Shown: positions 1 to 7,743 of the stretch, piece after piece
Numbering within the stretch: position 1 is the first letter of the stretch
Layout: each line of letters starts with the position of its first letter
NCBI GenBank assembly: GCA_937919625.1
Contig: CALFRK010000165.1
Coordinates: 1 to 32,537 of the forward strand
Direction: 5' to 3'
From: an uncultured Ilumatobacter sp.
GTDB taxonomy: Bacteria; Actinomycetota; Acidimicrobiia; Acidimicrobiales; Ilumatobacteraceae
DNA: 32,537 nt
Program-made: the position numbers and the translations under genes
The notes under the pieces: model-generated
Told to the model about the DNA's origin: nothing
What the model saw: only the letters and a program-made list of their open reading frames with translations
The model's database searches: none

Positions 1-2
1 CG

Positions 3-686
3 CCCACCGCGTCGGCGCCCACCGCGTCGGTTGCCGCACCGAGTCCGGCGCCCGCACCGATCCCTTCGAAGTCACCGACCGCCGAAGCCCCGGCACCGGC
101 ACCGGTACCGGCCCCGGCGGCGAAATCTGGAAACCCCGCCGTCGTTCCCGCTGGATACACGTACAAGGGAACACGATCTGGCCTGGTGTTGTATCGAGCG
201 GACGGGCGGCGACCGGGGCAAATCCTGCAAAAGAAGGGCTTCACACCGAAGGACTTCCCAACGATGGCTGAGGTCGTGGCATCGATCCGACAGAGCCCGA
301 GCGGATTCGCTCAAAGTCACGTCAGCAACAACCGCTCGGACGTGACGTCGACTGCCTCGAGTGACGAATGTGGTGGATACTTCACCTCCGGTAGGTACCG
401 ATACACGATTGTCTATGGTCCAACGATTTTTGAATATCTACCACCAGATCCCGACGGGAAGGGCAGCTCTTCTCCGAAGATCTTTACGGACGGCACGGGG
501 GACGGGGCCAAGATGGTCGGCTTTGACCCGCGGAAGTCCACCGAAGAAATCGACTTCTTCGTGGATATCGACTTGCGGTACATCACGCGCTACGAGCCCT
601 ACGGCGGAAAACCAACACCAATCGATTGGTCCGGTGTCAATCTGATCTTGGGTACCGATCCGGGAGATCCCAACAACTATCCCTGA
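3..686 (+). CDS. C-terminal part of a protein with an ADP-ribosyltransferase-like domain (5' end outside window)
   Basis: The reading frame is open from the window edge, giving 227 residues of an unknown total. Residues 1 to about 45 are a Pro/Ala/Ser-rich linker that begins with two exact 15-bp DNA repeats (1-15, 16-30). The rest looks like the cholera/pertussis-toxin group of mono-ADP-ribosyltransferases. An opening LYRADGRRPGQILQKKGF (bases 189-242) matches that group's Arg-bearing first strand (LYRADSRPP in cholera toxin, YRYDSRPP in pertussis toxin). A TSTASS stretch sits where the Ser-Thr-Ser motif belongs, followed by the strand GRYRYTIVY. A TEEIDFF...LRYITRYEPYG segment resembles the pertussis segment from its catalytic Glu to IRRVTRVYHNG. 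This family moves ADP-ribose from NAD to target proteins or nucleic acids. The Ser-Thr-Ser and Glu positions are imperfect, so activity is unproven. Secretion cannot be judged without the N-terminus. Confidence 0.6.
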   Translation, partial: PTASAPTASVAAPSPAPAPIPSKSPTAEAPAPAPVPAPAAKSGNPAVVPAGYTYKGTRSGLVLYRADGRRPGQILQKKGFTPKDFPTMAEVVASIRQSPSGFAQSHVSNNRSDVTSTASSDECGGYFTSGRYRYTIVYGPTIFEYLPPDPDGKGSSSPKIFTDGTGDGAKMVGFDPRKSTEEIDFFVDIDLRYITRYEPYGGKPTPIDWSGVNLILGTDPGDPNNYP

Positions 687-735
687 GTCGCGCCCTTGAT
701 CACCCATCGAGCGGTGCGTCAGTGCCAGCGATCGG

Positions 736-1563
736 TCACGGTACGAGCGGGATCTCGACGGTGATGTCGTTGCGAGCTCTGACAGACCTGACGAGTCGCT
801 CGGCCGGACCCACCTCGCATCCAGACCACACGACCGAGTCGACGACCTCTCCGTGGATGACAGCATCGGGGGCGATGACCGAGCGACGCCCAGCAACGGT
901 CAGATTGGCGAACAGGTAGTCGGCGAGGGTTCCACAGTCGATATGCCACCCGGCGAAAGGCACCAGTTCCAGCGAGCCGACCTGCTGCGCGGGTAGCCAC
1001 GCAGCGCGATACAGATCCGAGAATCCCTCGGCCAGGTCGTGCACTGCGCGGTTCGGCATCAGCGACGCACCGGCGAAACGCCACACCCCTTCGAAGTCAG
1101 GGCGTCGCCGGTCGGGCGTGACGAGGAGCCGGATGGTTTCACGATTCCATCCAGAAACGAACGGCCCGATGTCTCCGATCAGCAACGCGTCGCTGTTGAT
1201 CACGAGCAGATCGTCATCGCCCACCCACGACGCCACGTTGGCGACACCACCGGCTGTGCCGAGCAACTCGTTCTCGAACGACAGATCGATGCCGCTCGGA
1301 CACCATTGCTCGAACTGGTCTCGGAACCCATGAACATTGACAATGGTGTGGTCGGTCTGACCGTACGAGTGCCGCAGAGCGATGTCGATCATCGGGGTGT
1401 TTCCGACCGGGCATAGCGGCTTGGGCACAAGCTCGGTCAAAGGGGAAAGCCGAGTGCCGTGGCCGGCGGCCAGCAGCATCGCGGACAGGTTCGGGTGCGG
1501 GCGAGGGTGGTTCGGCCCGCCGCCGGCCGCCGCGGTGGCCCGAGATTGTGTGTATGTCGACAT
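736..1563 (-). CDS. Sugar-nucleotide (NDP-sugar) nucleotidyltransferase
   Basis: A 275-residue protein with the N-terminal nucleotide-binding signature of sugar-1-phosphate nucleotidyltransferases: LLAAGHGTRLSPLT at about residue 30, followed by PKPLCPVGNTPM with the conserved lysine. GTAGGV and INSDALL (the Asp that usually binds metal) follow, then GWHIDCGTLADYLFAN, typical of the end of the catalytic domain. A short C-terminal part (VIAPDAVIHGEVVDSVVWSGCEVG) looks like a few left-handed beta-helix turns. Such enzymes activate a sugar phosphate with NTP for glycan synthesis. The substrate cannot be read, though mannose-1-phosphate guanylyltransferase-like is plausible. The first 25 residues are low-complexity. 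ATG at 1563 is supported by a TATCTT hexamer 9 nt upstream. No other sugar gene lies nearby. Confidence 0.85.
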   Translation of the reverse strand: MSTYTQSRATAAAGGGPNHPRPHPNLSAMLLAAGHGTRLSPLTELVPKPLCPVGNTPMIDIALRHSYGQTDHTIVNVHGFRDQFEQWCPSGIDLSFENELLGTAGGVANVASWVGDDDLLVINSDALLIGDIGPFVSGWNRETIRLLVTPDRRRPDFEGVWRFAGASLMPNRAVHDLAEGFSDLYRAAWLPAQQVGSLELVPFAGWHIDCGTLADYLFANLTVAGRRSVIAPDAVIHGEVVDSVVWSGCEVGPAERLVRSVRARNDITVEIPLVP

Positions 1564-1568
1564 GCGCT

Positions 1569-1749
1569 AGCGAAGATACTCCGCCTACCGGTTTCACCTT
1601 TGGGATTACTCGGATCGGCAGAACGACGTCAGTGGCACAGGGGTGTGCCGAGTTGGCGAACTCGCCTTCGCCGAAGGTATCTGGCGGACCGACGACGAGA
1701 GCCGGCCGGTGAATGTTGAGGAATGCCGGCTTGCCGGCTGGCTATGAGC
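1569..1749 (+). other. Stretch with no intact gene; possible gene remnant on the plus strand
   Basis: Together with the amidohydrolase remnant that follows, this makes about 410 bases without an intact gene. One plus-strand frame is open from 1569 and ends at TGA 1747-1749. Its product contains DVSGTGVCRVGELAFAEG, which looks protein-like, and it has no start codon near its beginning. I do not recognise it with confidence. It may be a decayed fragment or chance. Confidence 0.2.
1573..1578 (-). promoter_or_regulatory. Putative -10 hexamer of the nucleotidyltransferase gene
   Basis: TATCTT read on the minus strand fits the actinobacterial TANNNT -10 pattern. It ends 9 nt before the ATG at 1563, which implies a leader of only a few bases. 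No Shine-Dalgarno sequence precedes that ATG. No clear -35 was found. Confidence 0.35.
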
Positions 1750-1758
1750 GGCGCATCC

Positions 1759-1974
1759 TCAGGAGAAGTAGAGACGGTCGGGGTTGGTGACGAGGATCTG
1801 GTGTTGGAGTTCGGTCGTCGGCAGCCAACGTTCGAGTTGTACGCCGAGCATGGTGGTTGCCGGCGGCGAGTCTTGACCGGGATGGGGCCAGTTGGTTGCC
1901 CACAACAATCGATCGGGCACCCAGGCATTGTCGATGTGGCGGGTGGGTTGCAAACGCGACCGCGGGTGATGGTG
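1759..1974 (-). pseudogene. C-terminal remnant of an amidohydrolase (PDC-lactonase-like)
   Basis: About 71 codons on the minus strand encode PDRLLWATNWPHP, then ERWLPTTELQHQILVTNPDRLYFS. That is the usual ending of the amidohydrolase-2 family (2-pyrone-4,6-dicarboxylate lactonase-like proteins typically end GTNWPHP...ILVDNPARLY). The Asp and metal-site parts of the TIM barrel that should lie upstream, roughly 200 residues, are absent. The frame begins directly after the TGA stop of the lactate dehydrogenase gene and is in phase with it. No proper start exists: TTG at 1953 is the only candidate. This is best read as the 3' scar of a gene lost by deletion. Confidence 0.65.
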
Positions 1975-2886
1975 TCAGGAAATCGCGTCGATAGATGAGC
2001 GAATCGCTTGTGCGCTTGCCTGCAGCCCGGCTCGTTCGTGGTCGTTCATCGGGACGTCGACCACCTCGACGGCGCCGCGTCGTCCAACGACGGTGGGGAG
2101 CGACAGGCAGATCTCACCGACCTCGTCGAACGAGTGACGTGACGAGATCGGGAGCACAGCGCGTTCGTCGTTGGCGATGGTGGCCAGGATTCGTGCGGTC
2201 GAGAGACCGATCGCCAGGTTGGTGGCGCCCTTGCCCTCGATGATCCGGTAGGCGGCGTGGCGAATCTCGTGCAGCAGCTCGTCCAGCTCGATCTCGGTCA
2301 TCGTCAGCGGTGCCCCGCCGACATTGGCGGTCGACCACAGAGCGATCTCGCTGTCGCCGTGCTCGCCGACGATCGATGCGTGCACGCTCGACACAGCGAC
2401 CGACAGGGTGGTCGCTAACCGGTGTCGTAGCCGTGACGTGTCGAGCACCGTGCCCGAACCGATGACGCGGCTGTGCTCGACCCCAAGCGCAGCCGCCGAC
2501 TCCTGGGCGACGAAGGTCACGACATCGACGGGGTTCGTGACGAACAGCAGCACCGAGTCGGGGGCTAGCTCGAGCAGCTGTGGCACGAGCTGGCGGGTGA
2601 TCGCCGCGTTGGCGCCGGCGAGCTCCATGCGACTCTGGCCGGGCTTCTGTTTTGCGCCCGCAGTCACCACCACGACGTCGGATTCGCGACATGCCTCGAG
2701 GTCGTCGCCGCCCTGAACCTGTACCGATGGCACGAACTGCAGCCCGTGCTGGAGATCAAGGATTTCAGCGGTCGCCTTCGCCCCGTTCAGGTCGTACAGG
2801 GCGATCTCGTCGGCCACCCCCTGGATCGCGCTCGCATAAGCGATAGCGGTCCCAACGCTGCCGGCCCCGACGATCGCGATCTTCAT
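1975..2886 (-). CDS. ldh: L-lactate dehydrogenase
   Basis: 303 residues of the NAD-dependent lactate/malate dehydrogenase family. It starts with the Rossmann motif GAGSVG (residues 7-12), and Asp32 would bind the NAD ribose. In the active-site loop AGAKQKPGQSR, Gln80 is at the position that selects lactate (malate enzymes carry Arg there) and Arg86 is the loop arginine. Asp149 and Arg152 (LDTSRLR) and catalytic His176 (GEHGDSE) are all present. The enzyme interconverts pyruvate and L-lactate in the cytoplasm. ATG 2886 lies exactly 7 nt after a TACGAT hexamer, suggesting leaderless transcription. The gene stands alone. A perfect palindrome sits upstream and an amidohydrolase scar directly downstream in the same frame. 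Confidence 0.92.
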   Translation of the reverse strand: MKIAIVGAGSVGTAIAYASAIQGVADEIALYDLNGAKATAEILDLQHGLQFVPSVQVQGGDDLEACRESDVVVVTAGAKQKPGQSRMELAGANAAITRQLVPQLLELAPDSVLLFVTNPVDVVTFVAQESAAALGVEHSRVIGSGTVLDTSRLRHRLATTLSVAVSSVHASIVGEHGDSEIALWSTANVGGAPLTMTEIELDELLHEIRHAAYRIIEGKGATNLAIGLSTARILATIANDERAVLPISSRHSFDEVGEICLSLPTVVGRRGAVEVVDVPMNDHERAGLQASAQAIRSSIDAIS

Positions 2887-2893
2887 CCCACCG

Positions 2894-2899
2894 ATCGTA
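2894..2899 (-). promoter_or_regulatory. Putative -10 hexamer of ldh (leaderless)
   Basis: TACGAT on the minus strand is followed by CGGTGGG (7 nt) and the ATG of ldh. With the usual 6-8 nt from -10 to transcription start, the mRNA would begin at the start codon. The same arrangement occurs before the amidase gene (TACGCT, then CGTTGGG, then ATG). Confidence 0.45.
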
Positions 2900-2928
2900 C
2901 GCAGCTGATCCCATCAGCCGCCTCCGAA

Positions 2929-2967
2929 CGCGTAACGGAAAGGTGCCAGGCACCTTTCCGTTACGCG
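2929..2967. repeat. Perfect intergenic palindrome, 19-bp arms, GTGCCAGGCAC core
   Basis: The left arm CGCGTAACGGAAAGGTGCC (2929-2947), one central A, and its exact reverse complement (2949-2967). It lies between the divergent ldh and the putative glycoside hydrolase gene. Related cores occur at 6284, 10575, 12726 and 27066. It has no U-tract, so it is not a classical terminator. It could be a REP-like element, a protein-binding site or a hairpin in RNA. Confidence 0.9.
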
Positions 2968-3074
2968 ATCGCTGAATTGGACAGTGCTGTACCGATGCCC
3001 GTCGGTTGGGGTGAGTGGATACTGGAAGATACTGTGGCGGCACGAGTGGCCTTCCCCCGCCGCCGGTACATCAG

Positions 3075-4421
3075 ATGAACTGCCCGGCCCCGGGGCACGA
3101 GAAGGCGAGTGACGGCAATTGGTACTCACCCCAGCCTCGAACGAAGGTGATGACCCCAGTGGCGGCGCAGCCTGAGCAGATGAGCAAGGGGCCGTGGTGG
3201 CGCCGATGGTGGGCGATCTCGCTGGGAGTCCTGGTGATCTTGAGCGCACTCTCGGTGGCTTTCGGCTCAGGCAACGGTGATCCCGAGTCGGCCGGCGATG
3301 CGCCGGCCACGACCACGCAACCGGCCATCAGCGTGACAAGCACGACAGCGGCCACGACCACGACAGCGACCACGACCGCGACCGCGACAAGCACGGCAAC
3401 CCATATACCGAGCAGCACGACAACGACAATCGTCGGGCCCGCGCCGCTGTGGCAGCGAACCCACCAGGACAGCTGGTATCTCGCCGCATCGATACACGCC
3501 GACAACACCCCATATGGCACCCCCGCGTGGGCCCGCGAGACCTGGGACGACATCGTCTTGATCGACCCGAGCGCACCCCTCGAATTCCGCCCGTTCTGGG
3601 TGATGAAGTCCGGCGGCGAGATTGCGCTCACCGAAGCCTTCTACGACGAGATCCGTGAACGCACCGCGGCTGGCTACCGAGTCATCTACACGCTCCAGAG
3701 TGAGGCACTCACACCCGCCGACCTCCGCGCCGATGTCGAAGCGATGGCGGCGCGCGATGCGCTTCCGTGGGGTGTCGGACTCTGGAACGAGCTCGAGTTC
3801 CCCGGGAAGCTGAGCCCCGAGGAGTTCTCCGACCGGCTCACCGAGAGTGGGCTCCCGTCGATGCTGTCAGGGCTCCATGATGAGTTCGGGGTGATGATTT
3901 CCCCACCCGGCTTGTCGAGCTTCGCGAACGTGATCCTGAACGGCTACGGCGAGATCATCCGAGAGCTGTTCGCCGACCGCGATGGGGTCTTCATCAAGGT
4001 CCACAGCTATGGACATCTCCAGCCGAAGTACTGGGTCGAGTTCGATCTCCGTGAGGAACTCCGCGCCGCGGTCGGCATACCGGACGCCATCGTCGTGATC
4101 GAGGAGGCCGCCAACGGCTTCGTCGGCGAGCATCAACCGCCGCACCCAGGGGTGGGCGACGAGCAGGGAGCCGAGTTCATGCGTGCCGCCATGTACGCCG
4201 GTATGCAGACGGGGATGGCGACGGCGCATTTCATGCTGTACCACGAGTGGTCGAACTGGAATGACATCAGCGACCCCGTCGAAGGGGCCCTGCGCCGCCA
4301 GGTCGCGACCGACGTCCTCATGCACATGCGCTTGACCGACGACAACGATCCCCCTGGTGCCCTCGACCTTGACGACCCACTGGGCCGCGAGCTCGATCTG
4401 TCCGACTTCACCGGACCCTGA
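3075..4421 (+). CDS. Membrane-anchored putative glycoside hydrolase (TIM-barrel type)
   Basis: About 449 residues from ATG 3075. A hydrophilic N-terminus is followed by Trp/Arg-rich WWRRWW, one transmembrane segment (about 46-64) and a Thr/Ala-rich linker (about 78-125). A catalytic-looking domain starts near PLWQRTHQDSWYLAASIH. It carries GVGLWNELEF, the Asn-Glu pair expected at the acid/base position of clan A glycoside hydrolases, and later DAIVVIEEAANGF, a strand-end Glu that could be the nucleophile. HFMLYHEWSNWND follows. The layout places the domain outside the membrane. Function is inferred from motif style only and the substrate is unknown. The start is uncertain: no good Shine-Dalgarno precedes 3075, and in-frame ATGs at 3150 and 3180 are alternatives. 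A TACTGT hexamer at 3030 could be its -10. Confidence 0.6.
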   Translation: MNCPAPGHEKASDGNWYSPQPRTKVMTPVAAQPEQMSKGPWWRRWWAISLGVLVILSALSVAFGSGNGDPESAGDAPATTTQPAISVTSTTAATTTTATTTATATSTATHIPSSTTTTIVGPAPLWQRTHQDSWYLAASIHADNTPYGTPAWARETWDDIVLIDPSAPLEFRPFWVMKSGGEIALTEAFYDEIRERTAAGYRVIYTLQSEALTPADLRADVEAMAARDALPWGVGLWNELEFPGKLSPEEFSDRLTESGLPSMLSGLHDEFGVMISPPGLSSFANVILNGYGEIIRELFADRDGVFIKVHSYGHLQPKYWVEFDLREELRAAVGIPDAIVVIEEAANGFVGEHQPPHPGVGDEQGAEFMRAAMYAGMQTGMATAHFMLYHEWSNWNDISDPVEGALRRQVATDVLMHMRLTDDNDPPGALDLDDPLGRELDLSDFTGP

Positions 4422-4547
4422 GGCCCGACGGATTCCGATGGCGTGTGCCGGTGCACTCGGCGGGCGTGCAATCGCCCGTCGCTGCGCTCGAAACTCAGAA
4501 GGTCCCACCGATCGACGAGCGAGCATCGGCAGCGCTGGAACGCCGGG

Positions 4548-4916
4548 TCACTGCTCGAAGTCGTCTGCTCGCAGTTCGATCGGGTGGCCGTGGGGGGTGC
4601 GGTGGGCGGCGCGGCGCCAGGCTTGTCTCGTGCGTTCCTGATTCTCCGTCGAGGCGGCACCGGTCTCGGCGACCAGGCGTTCCAGGGCGGCGAGCCAATG
4701 GTGGTAGTAGGTCGAACCGGTGTCGGGGTCGCCCGCTGCCTGGGCACGGGTGATCTCCTCGGCCAGGGTAGTGGCCCACTGCGGCCAGGTGAACAGGCCC
4801 CGCTCGTGCAGCCGCACAGCGATTGCGAATGCGTGCGCCTCCCACGGCTCGCCGAACACCAGCTCGCCGTCGTCCAACGGTTGGCCCGGTAGCCGCAGTT
4901 CCGCTCCCGCCGTCAC
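4548..4916 (-). CDS. Nitrile hydratase accessory (activator) protein
   Basis: 122 residues from GTG 4916, which overlaps the nthB stop as GTGA. The sequence matches the small nitrile hydratase accessory family: FGEPWEAHAFAIAVRLHERG, FTWPQWATTLAEEI, then AAGDPDTGSTYYHHWLAALE and a C-terminal RTPHGHPIEL. These proteins resemble a shortened beta subunit and help load cobalt and mature the alpha subunit. The position directly after alpha and beta fits that role. The open frame continues upstream to 5036, but that part overlaps nthB and has no family resemblance, so the overlapping GTG is preferred. It is the last gene of the minus-strand cluster and converges with the plus-strand gene ending at 4421. 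Confidence 0.85.
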   Translation of the reverse strand: MTAGAELRLPGQPLDDGELVFGEPWEAHAFAIAVRLHERGLFTWPQWATTLAEEITRAQAAGDPDTGSTYYHHWLAALERLVAETGAASTENQERTRQAWRRAAHRTPHGHPIELRADDFEQ

Positions 4917-5593
4917 GGCGTAACCGCTTCGTCGGCCGGTCGCAGGTACGACTCCCAGGCGTCGACCGACACCCGCTGGCTGGGCGTTGCGTGATCCCAA
5001 AGATCGGTGGCATCGAACACCACCGTGTACAACCACTGCGGCTGCTCGCCGAGGTCATGGGCGTTCGTGTCGGGGAATACGTGGGCGCCGTGGATCCGCT
5101 CGACCGTGCCGACCCGACCGGTCGCATAGCCGGGCAGCCGGGTGTGGTGGTCGACATGGCCGGCACGAGTCAGCACCCGATCACCCATCGCGAAGCGGGC
5201 TGGACCCGAGGGCGGGCGCTCGGCCGATGAACCCTTCGCCATCGCCGCCGCCACGCGATCGGCCGTGAGTACGCTGCGCACCTCGACCGGCTCGATCAGC
5301 GCATGACCAGCCGCGATCTCGTCCTCGGACACCATCCCCCGGTCGACGAGCAACGATTCCAAACCCGCCGTCCAGATCTCGTAGTAGGACAGATCGAGGT
5401 AGTCCGCCAGCGTCTCGCGAAAGCGTCGGCTGATGTCGATGTTCCACTTCCCGGAGGCGCCGGCGGCCAATGTCAACGCCAGCGTTTTCGCCTCCCAGCC
5501 GTGGTGGAACACGATCCCCTCGGGTTCGTACTCGATCGGACCGTGCCCCGTCGTGCCACCGAGGTCGGCGTGGCTGATGTACACGTCGCTCAC
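4913..5593 (-). CDS. nthB: Nitrile hydratase subunit beta
   Basis: 226 residues, close to the family's usual length. It opens with [20 protein letters not shown], as beta subunits do, followed by [15 protein letters not shown] and the [12 protein letters not shown] segment. The C-terminal half, [19 protein letters not shown], then [21 protein letters not shown] and the [12 protein letters not shown] strand, is the SH3-like domain that packs on the alpha subunit. With alpha it hydrates nitriles to amides in the cytoplasm. GTG at 5593 overlaps the alpha-subunit stop by 4 nt, so the two are translationally coupled. Its own stop overlaps the accessory gene start in the same way. Confidence 0.93.
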   Translation of the reverse strand: MSDVYISHADLGGTTGHGPIEYEPEGIVFHHGWEAKTLALTLAAGASGKWNIDISRRFRETLADYLDLSYYEIWTAGLESLLVDRGMVSEDEIAAGHALIEPVEVRSVLTADRVAAAMAKGSSAERPPSGPARFAMGDRVLTRAGHVDHHTRLPGYATGRVGTVERIHGAHVFPDTNAHDLGEQPQWLYTVVFDATDLWDHATPSQRVSVDAWESYLRPADEAVTP

Positions 5594-6252
5594 GTCGGGT
5601 TCCCCCCACTACCTAGTGGCATCGGGTCGAGTGGGAGCCCGACACCGATCATCGAATCGCGGGTCACGAGCTCGGCGAGTTGCTCTTCGCTCCATCCTTC
5701 GGTGCCCTCAGGACGCTGGGGGATTACGACGTATCGGATCTCGGCGGTCGAATCCCACACCCGCAGTTCGACGCCGTCGGGCGGCGTCACACCGAACTCT
5801 GCCAAGACACCTCGCGGGTCGCGCACGACCCGCGAGCGGTATGGCGCACTCTTGTACCACGTCGGAGGCAGGCCGAGCACCGGCCACGGATAGCAGCTGC
5901 ACAGCGTGCACACGACCATGTTGTGGGTGTCGTCGGTTTGCTCGACGGCGACCATGTGCTCACCCTGCCGGCCGGTGTAATCGAGCGATGCGATCGCTGC
6001 GGTGGCATCACTACGCAACCAGTCACGAAACTCGGGGTCGACCCAGGCTCGCGCCACGACCCGGGCGCCATTGCGTGGACCGATCCGGGTCTGGTACGTA
6101 TCGATCAACTCGTCGAGTGCCGCCGGGTCGACGTATCCCTTCTCGGTCAGTAACGTTTCGAGCGCCCGGACGCGCACGTCCATCGGGTCGAGCTCGCTGT
6201 ACTCGTCGTCGTGATCGTGATCGTGCCCGTGTCCGTGTCCGTGTCCGCCCAT
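5590..6252 (-). CDS. nthA: Nitrile hydratase subunit alpha, cobalt type
   Basis: 220 residues from ATG 6252. The metal site [12 protein letters not shown] (Cys115, Cys118, Cys120) has Thr in CTLCSC, the signature of cobalt-type enzymes; iron types have CSLCSC. The following [16 protein letters not shown] and [10 protein letters not shown] are family hallmarks. The N-terminus is a run of Gly-His and Asp-His pairs (residues 2-16), encoded by GTGTCC-like 6-bp repeats near 6220-6250, and could bind metal. The frame also allows ATG 6282. I prefer 6252 because 6282 abuts a palindrome and a TACGCT hexamer (6261-6266) lies 8 nt before 6252. It follows the amidase gene on the same strand. Confidence 0.93.
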   Translation of the reverse strand: MGGHGHGHGHDHDHDDEYSELDPMDVRVRALETLLTEKGYVDPAALDELIDTYQTRIGPRNGARVVARAWVDPEFRDWLRSDATAAIASLDYTGRQGEHMVAVEQTDDTHNMVVCTLCSCYPWPVLGLPPTWYKSAPYRSRVVRDPRGVLAEFGVTPPDGVELRVWDSTAEIRYVVIPQRPEGTEGWSEEQLAELVTRDSMIGVGLPLDPMPLGSGGNPT

Positions 6253-6283
6253 CACGGCCCAGCGTAGAACACCCCGGGCCATG

Positions 6284-6298
6284 TTGTGTCAGACACAA
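6284..6298. repeat. Short palindrome TTGTGTCAGACACAA between amidase and nthA
   Basis: A perfect inverted repeat: 7-bp arms and a central A. It carries the GTGTCAGACAC core also found inside the 10575-10609 palindrome, and it is closely related to the GTGCCAGGCAC core at 2929. It lies just downstream of the amidase stop codon, within the nitrile cluster. Confidence 0.75.
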
Positions 6299-6308
6299 GA
6301 TGGCGCTG

Positions 6309-7730
6309 TCACGCCGGGCGTCGGTGGTGCCAGTTGGTCGCCTGCTGGAACGTATGACCGATCCGGATCGCGACCTGTTCGCGCATCGCCGGGGCCTGGA
6401 TCATCAAGCCGATCGGCAGACCATCGCCGGTCACGCCGCACGGCACCGACAGTCCGCACCACTTCAACCGGTTCCCGATCGACGTGTTGCGGAGGTATTC
6501 GGCGTTGAAGCGGGCGTATGTCTCTGGCGAAGCGTCGACCTCGGCAACCGGTCGGGCCGGCAGCATGGTCGACGGTACGAGGAAGGCGTCGATCCCGGTC
6601 GTGCGCTGGGCGAACGAGGCACGCAGCCGACGCCATGCTGCGTACGACTCGAGCAGCTCGACCGCGCTCAGCTCGAACCCGCGCCGCATTCGATGGGAGA
6701 CCGCAGGGTCGAGCTCGTCGAACGACTCGTCGAGCAACCGCCGATTGACGACGCACGCTTCGGCCGCCACGGTCCATGCCCGAAAGCGAGTGTCCGGGCC
6801 GCCCATCACCTCATCGACCTCTGGGGCCTCGACCGATGTGATTTCGGCGCCCAAGTTGTCCAGCACGTCGCCGGCCGCTCGGACAGCGGCGGCCACTTCC
6901 GGATCTACGCCGTTGAAAAACATCGTCTCGACGAACGCGATCCGAAGCCCGTTCAGACCGCCATCGATCGTGGAACGAACGTCGTGGGCGGTCTGGCCGA
7001 CCGTGGTCGGGTCGGCGGAGTCGGCACCCTGGATCGCTTCATACACGAGTGCGCAGTCGGCGACCGTGCGCGCCAGCGGGCCGACCGAATCGAGTGTTGC
7101 GCTGAGCGGGTAGACGCCGGCCCGGCTGACCCGACCAACCGTCGTTTTCAACCCCGTGACCCCGCACAGCGAGGCCGGCACCCGCACCGACCCGCTCGTA
7201 TCGGTGCCGAGCGCAACCGGTACCAGCCCGGCCGCCACTGCGACCGCCGAACCGCTCGACGAACCACCCGGCACGTACGGCTCGTCGTCGCGCCACGGGT
7301 TGCGTGGTGTGCCCGTGTCGTGGTTGATCCCGACGCCGCCGAAAGCGAACTGGACGGTGTGTGTCTTGCCGACCAGCACCATGCCTGCGTCGTGCAACCG
7401 GCGCACGACCGAGGCGTCGTTTGCCGCCACATTGCCGGCGAGGAGGCGTGTGCCGGCGCCGGTCACCTCGCCCGCGACATCGAACAGGTCCTTCGCCGCG
7501 TACGGGATGCCGTGCAGGGGCCCGCGCACCGAGCCAGCCGCCAACTCGCGTTCGGCCACAGCCGCCTCGGCCAGCGCCCGTTCGCGTGTCACGCTGACAA
7601 ACGCATGTCGGCGCTCGTTCTGCTCGTCGATTCGGTTCAACACCTGGGTCACCAGCGCGACCGGTGACACCTCCCGACGACGCAACAGCTCCGACAGCTC
7701 GTACACGCTCAGATCGCCCAGTTCTTCCAT
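6309..7730 (-). CDS. Amidase (amidase signature family)
   Basis: 473 residues from ATG 7730. It carries the full amidase signature: the catalytic Lys80 in GIPYAAKDLF, the Gly/Ser-rich PGGSSSGSAVAVAAG (Ser157-161, containing the cis-Ser), and GTDTSGSVRVPASLCG, where Ser181 would be the nucleophile. Family members include GatA and nitrile-pathway amidases. Beside nitrile hydratase the natural reading is hydrolysis of the amide product to acid and ammonia. No gatB or gatC is nearby, which argues against a tRNA amidotransferase. The open frame extends to 7835, but 7730 is chosen because the protein proper begins MEELGDLSVYELSELLRR and TACGCT lies exactly 7 nt upstream. Confidence 0.9.
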   Translation of the reverse strand: MEELGDLSVYELSELLRRREVSPVALVTQVLNRIDEQNERRHAFVSVTRERALAEAAVAERELAAGSVRGPLHGIPYAAKDLFDVAGEVTGAGTRLLAGNVAANDASVVRRLHDAGMVLVGKTHTVQFAFGGVGINHDTGTPRNPWRDDEPYVPGGSSSGSAVAVAAGLVPVALGTDTSGSVRVPASLCGVTGLKTTVGRVSRAGVYPLSATLDSVGPLARTVADCALVYEAIQGADSADPTTVGQTAHDVRSTIDGGLNGLRIAFVETMFFNGVDPEVAAAVRAAGDVLDNLGAEITSVEAPEVDEVMGGPDTRFRAWTVAAEACVVNRRLLDESFDELDPAVSHRMRRGFELSAVELLESYAAWRRLRASFAQRTTGIDAFLVPSTMLPARPVAEVDASPETYARFNAEYLRNTSIGNRLKWCGLSVPCGVTGDGLPIGLMIQAPAMREQVAIRIGHTFQQATNWHHRRPA

Positions 7731-7737
7731 CCCAACG

Positions 7738-7743
7738 AGCGTA
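7738..7743 (-). promoter_or_regulatory. Putative -10 hexamer for the amidase-nitrile hydratase cluster
   Basis: TACGCT on the minus strand, then CGTTGGG (7 nt), then the amidase ATG. This matches the leaderless pattern seen before ldh and implies that the amidase-nthA-nthB-activator set is transcribed from here. Confidence 0.45.

Noticed and set aside
4464-4481. Short inverted repeat CGGGCG/CGCCCG between the convergent genes ending at 4421 and 4548
   Set aside because: The stem is only about 6 bp with no U-tract. It is too weak to call a terminator in this GC-rich DNA.
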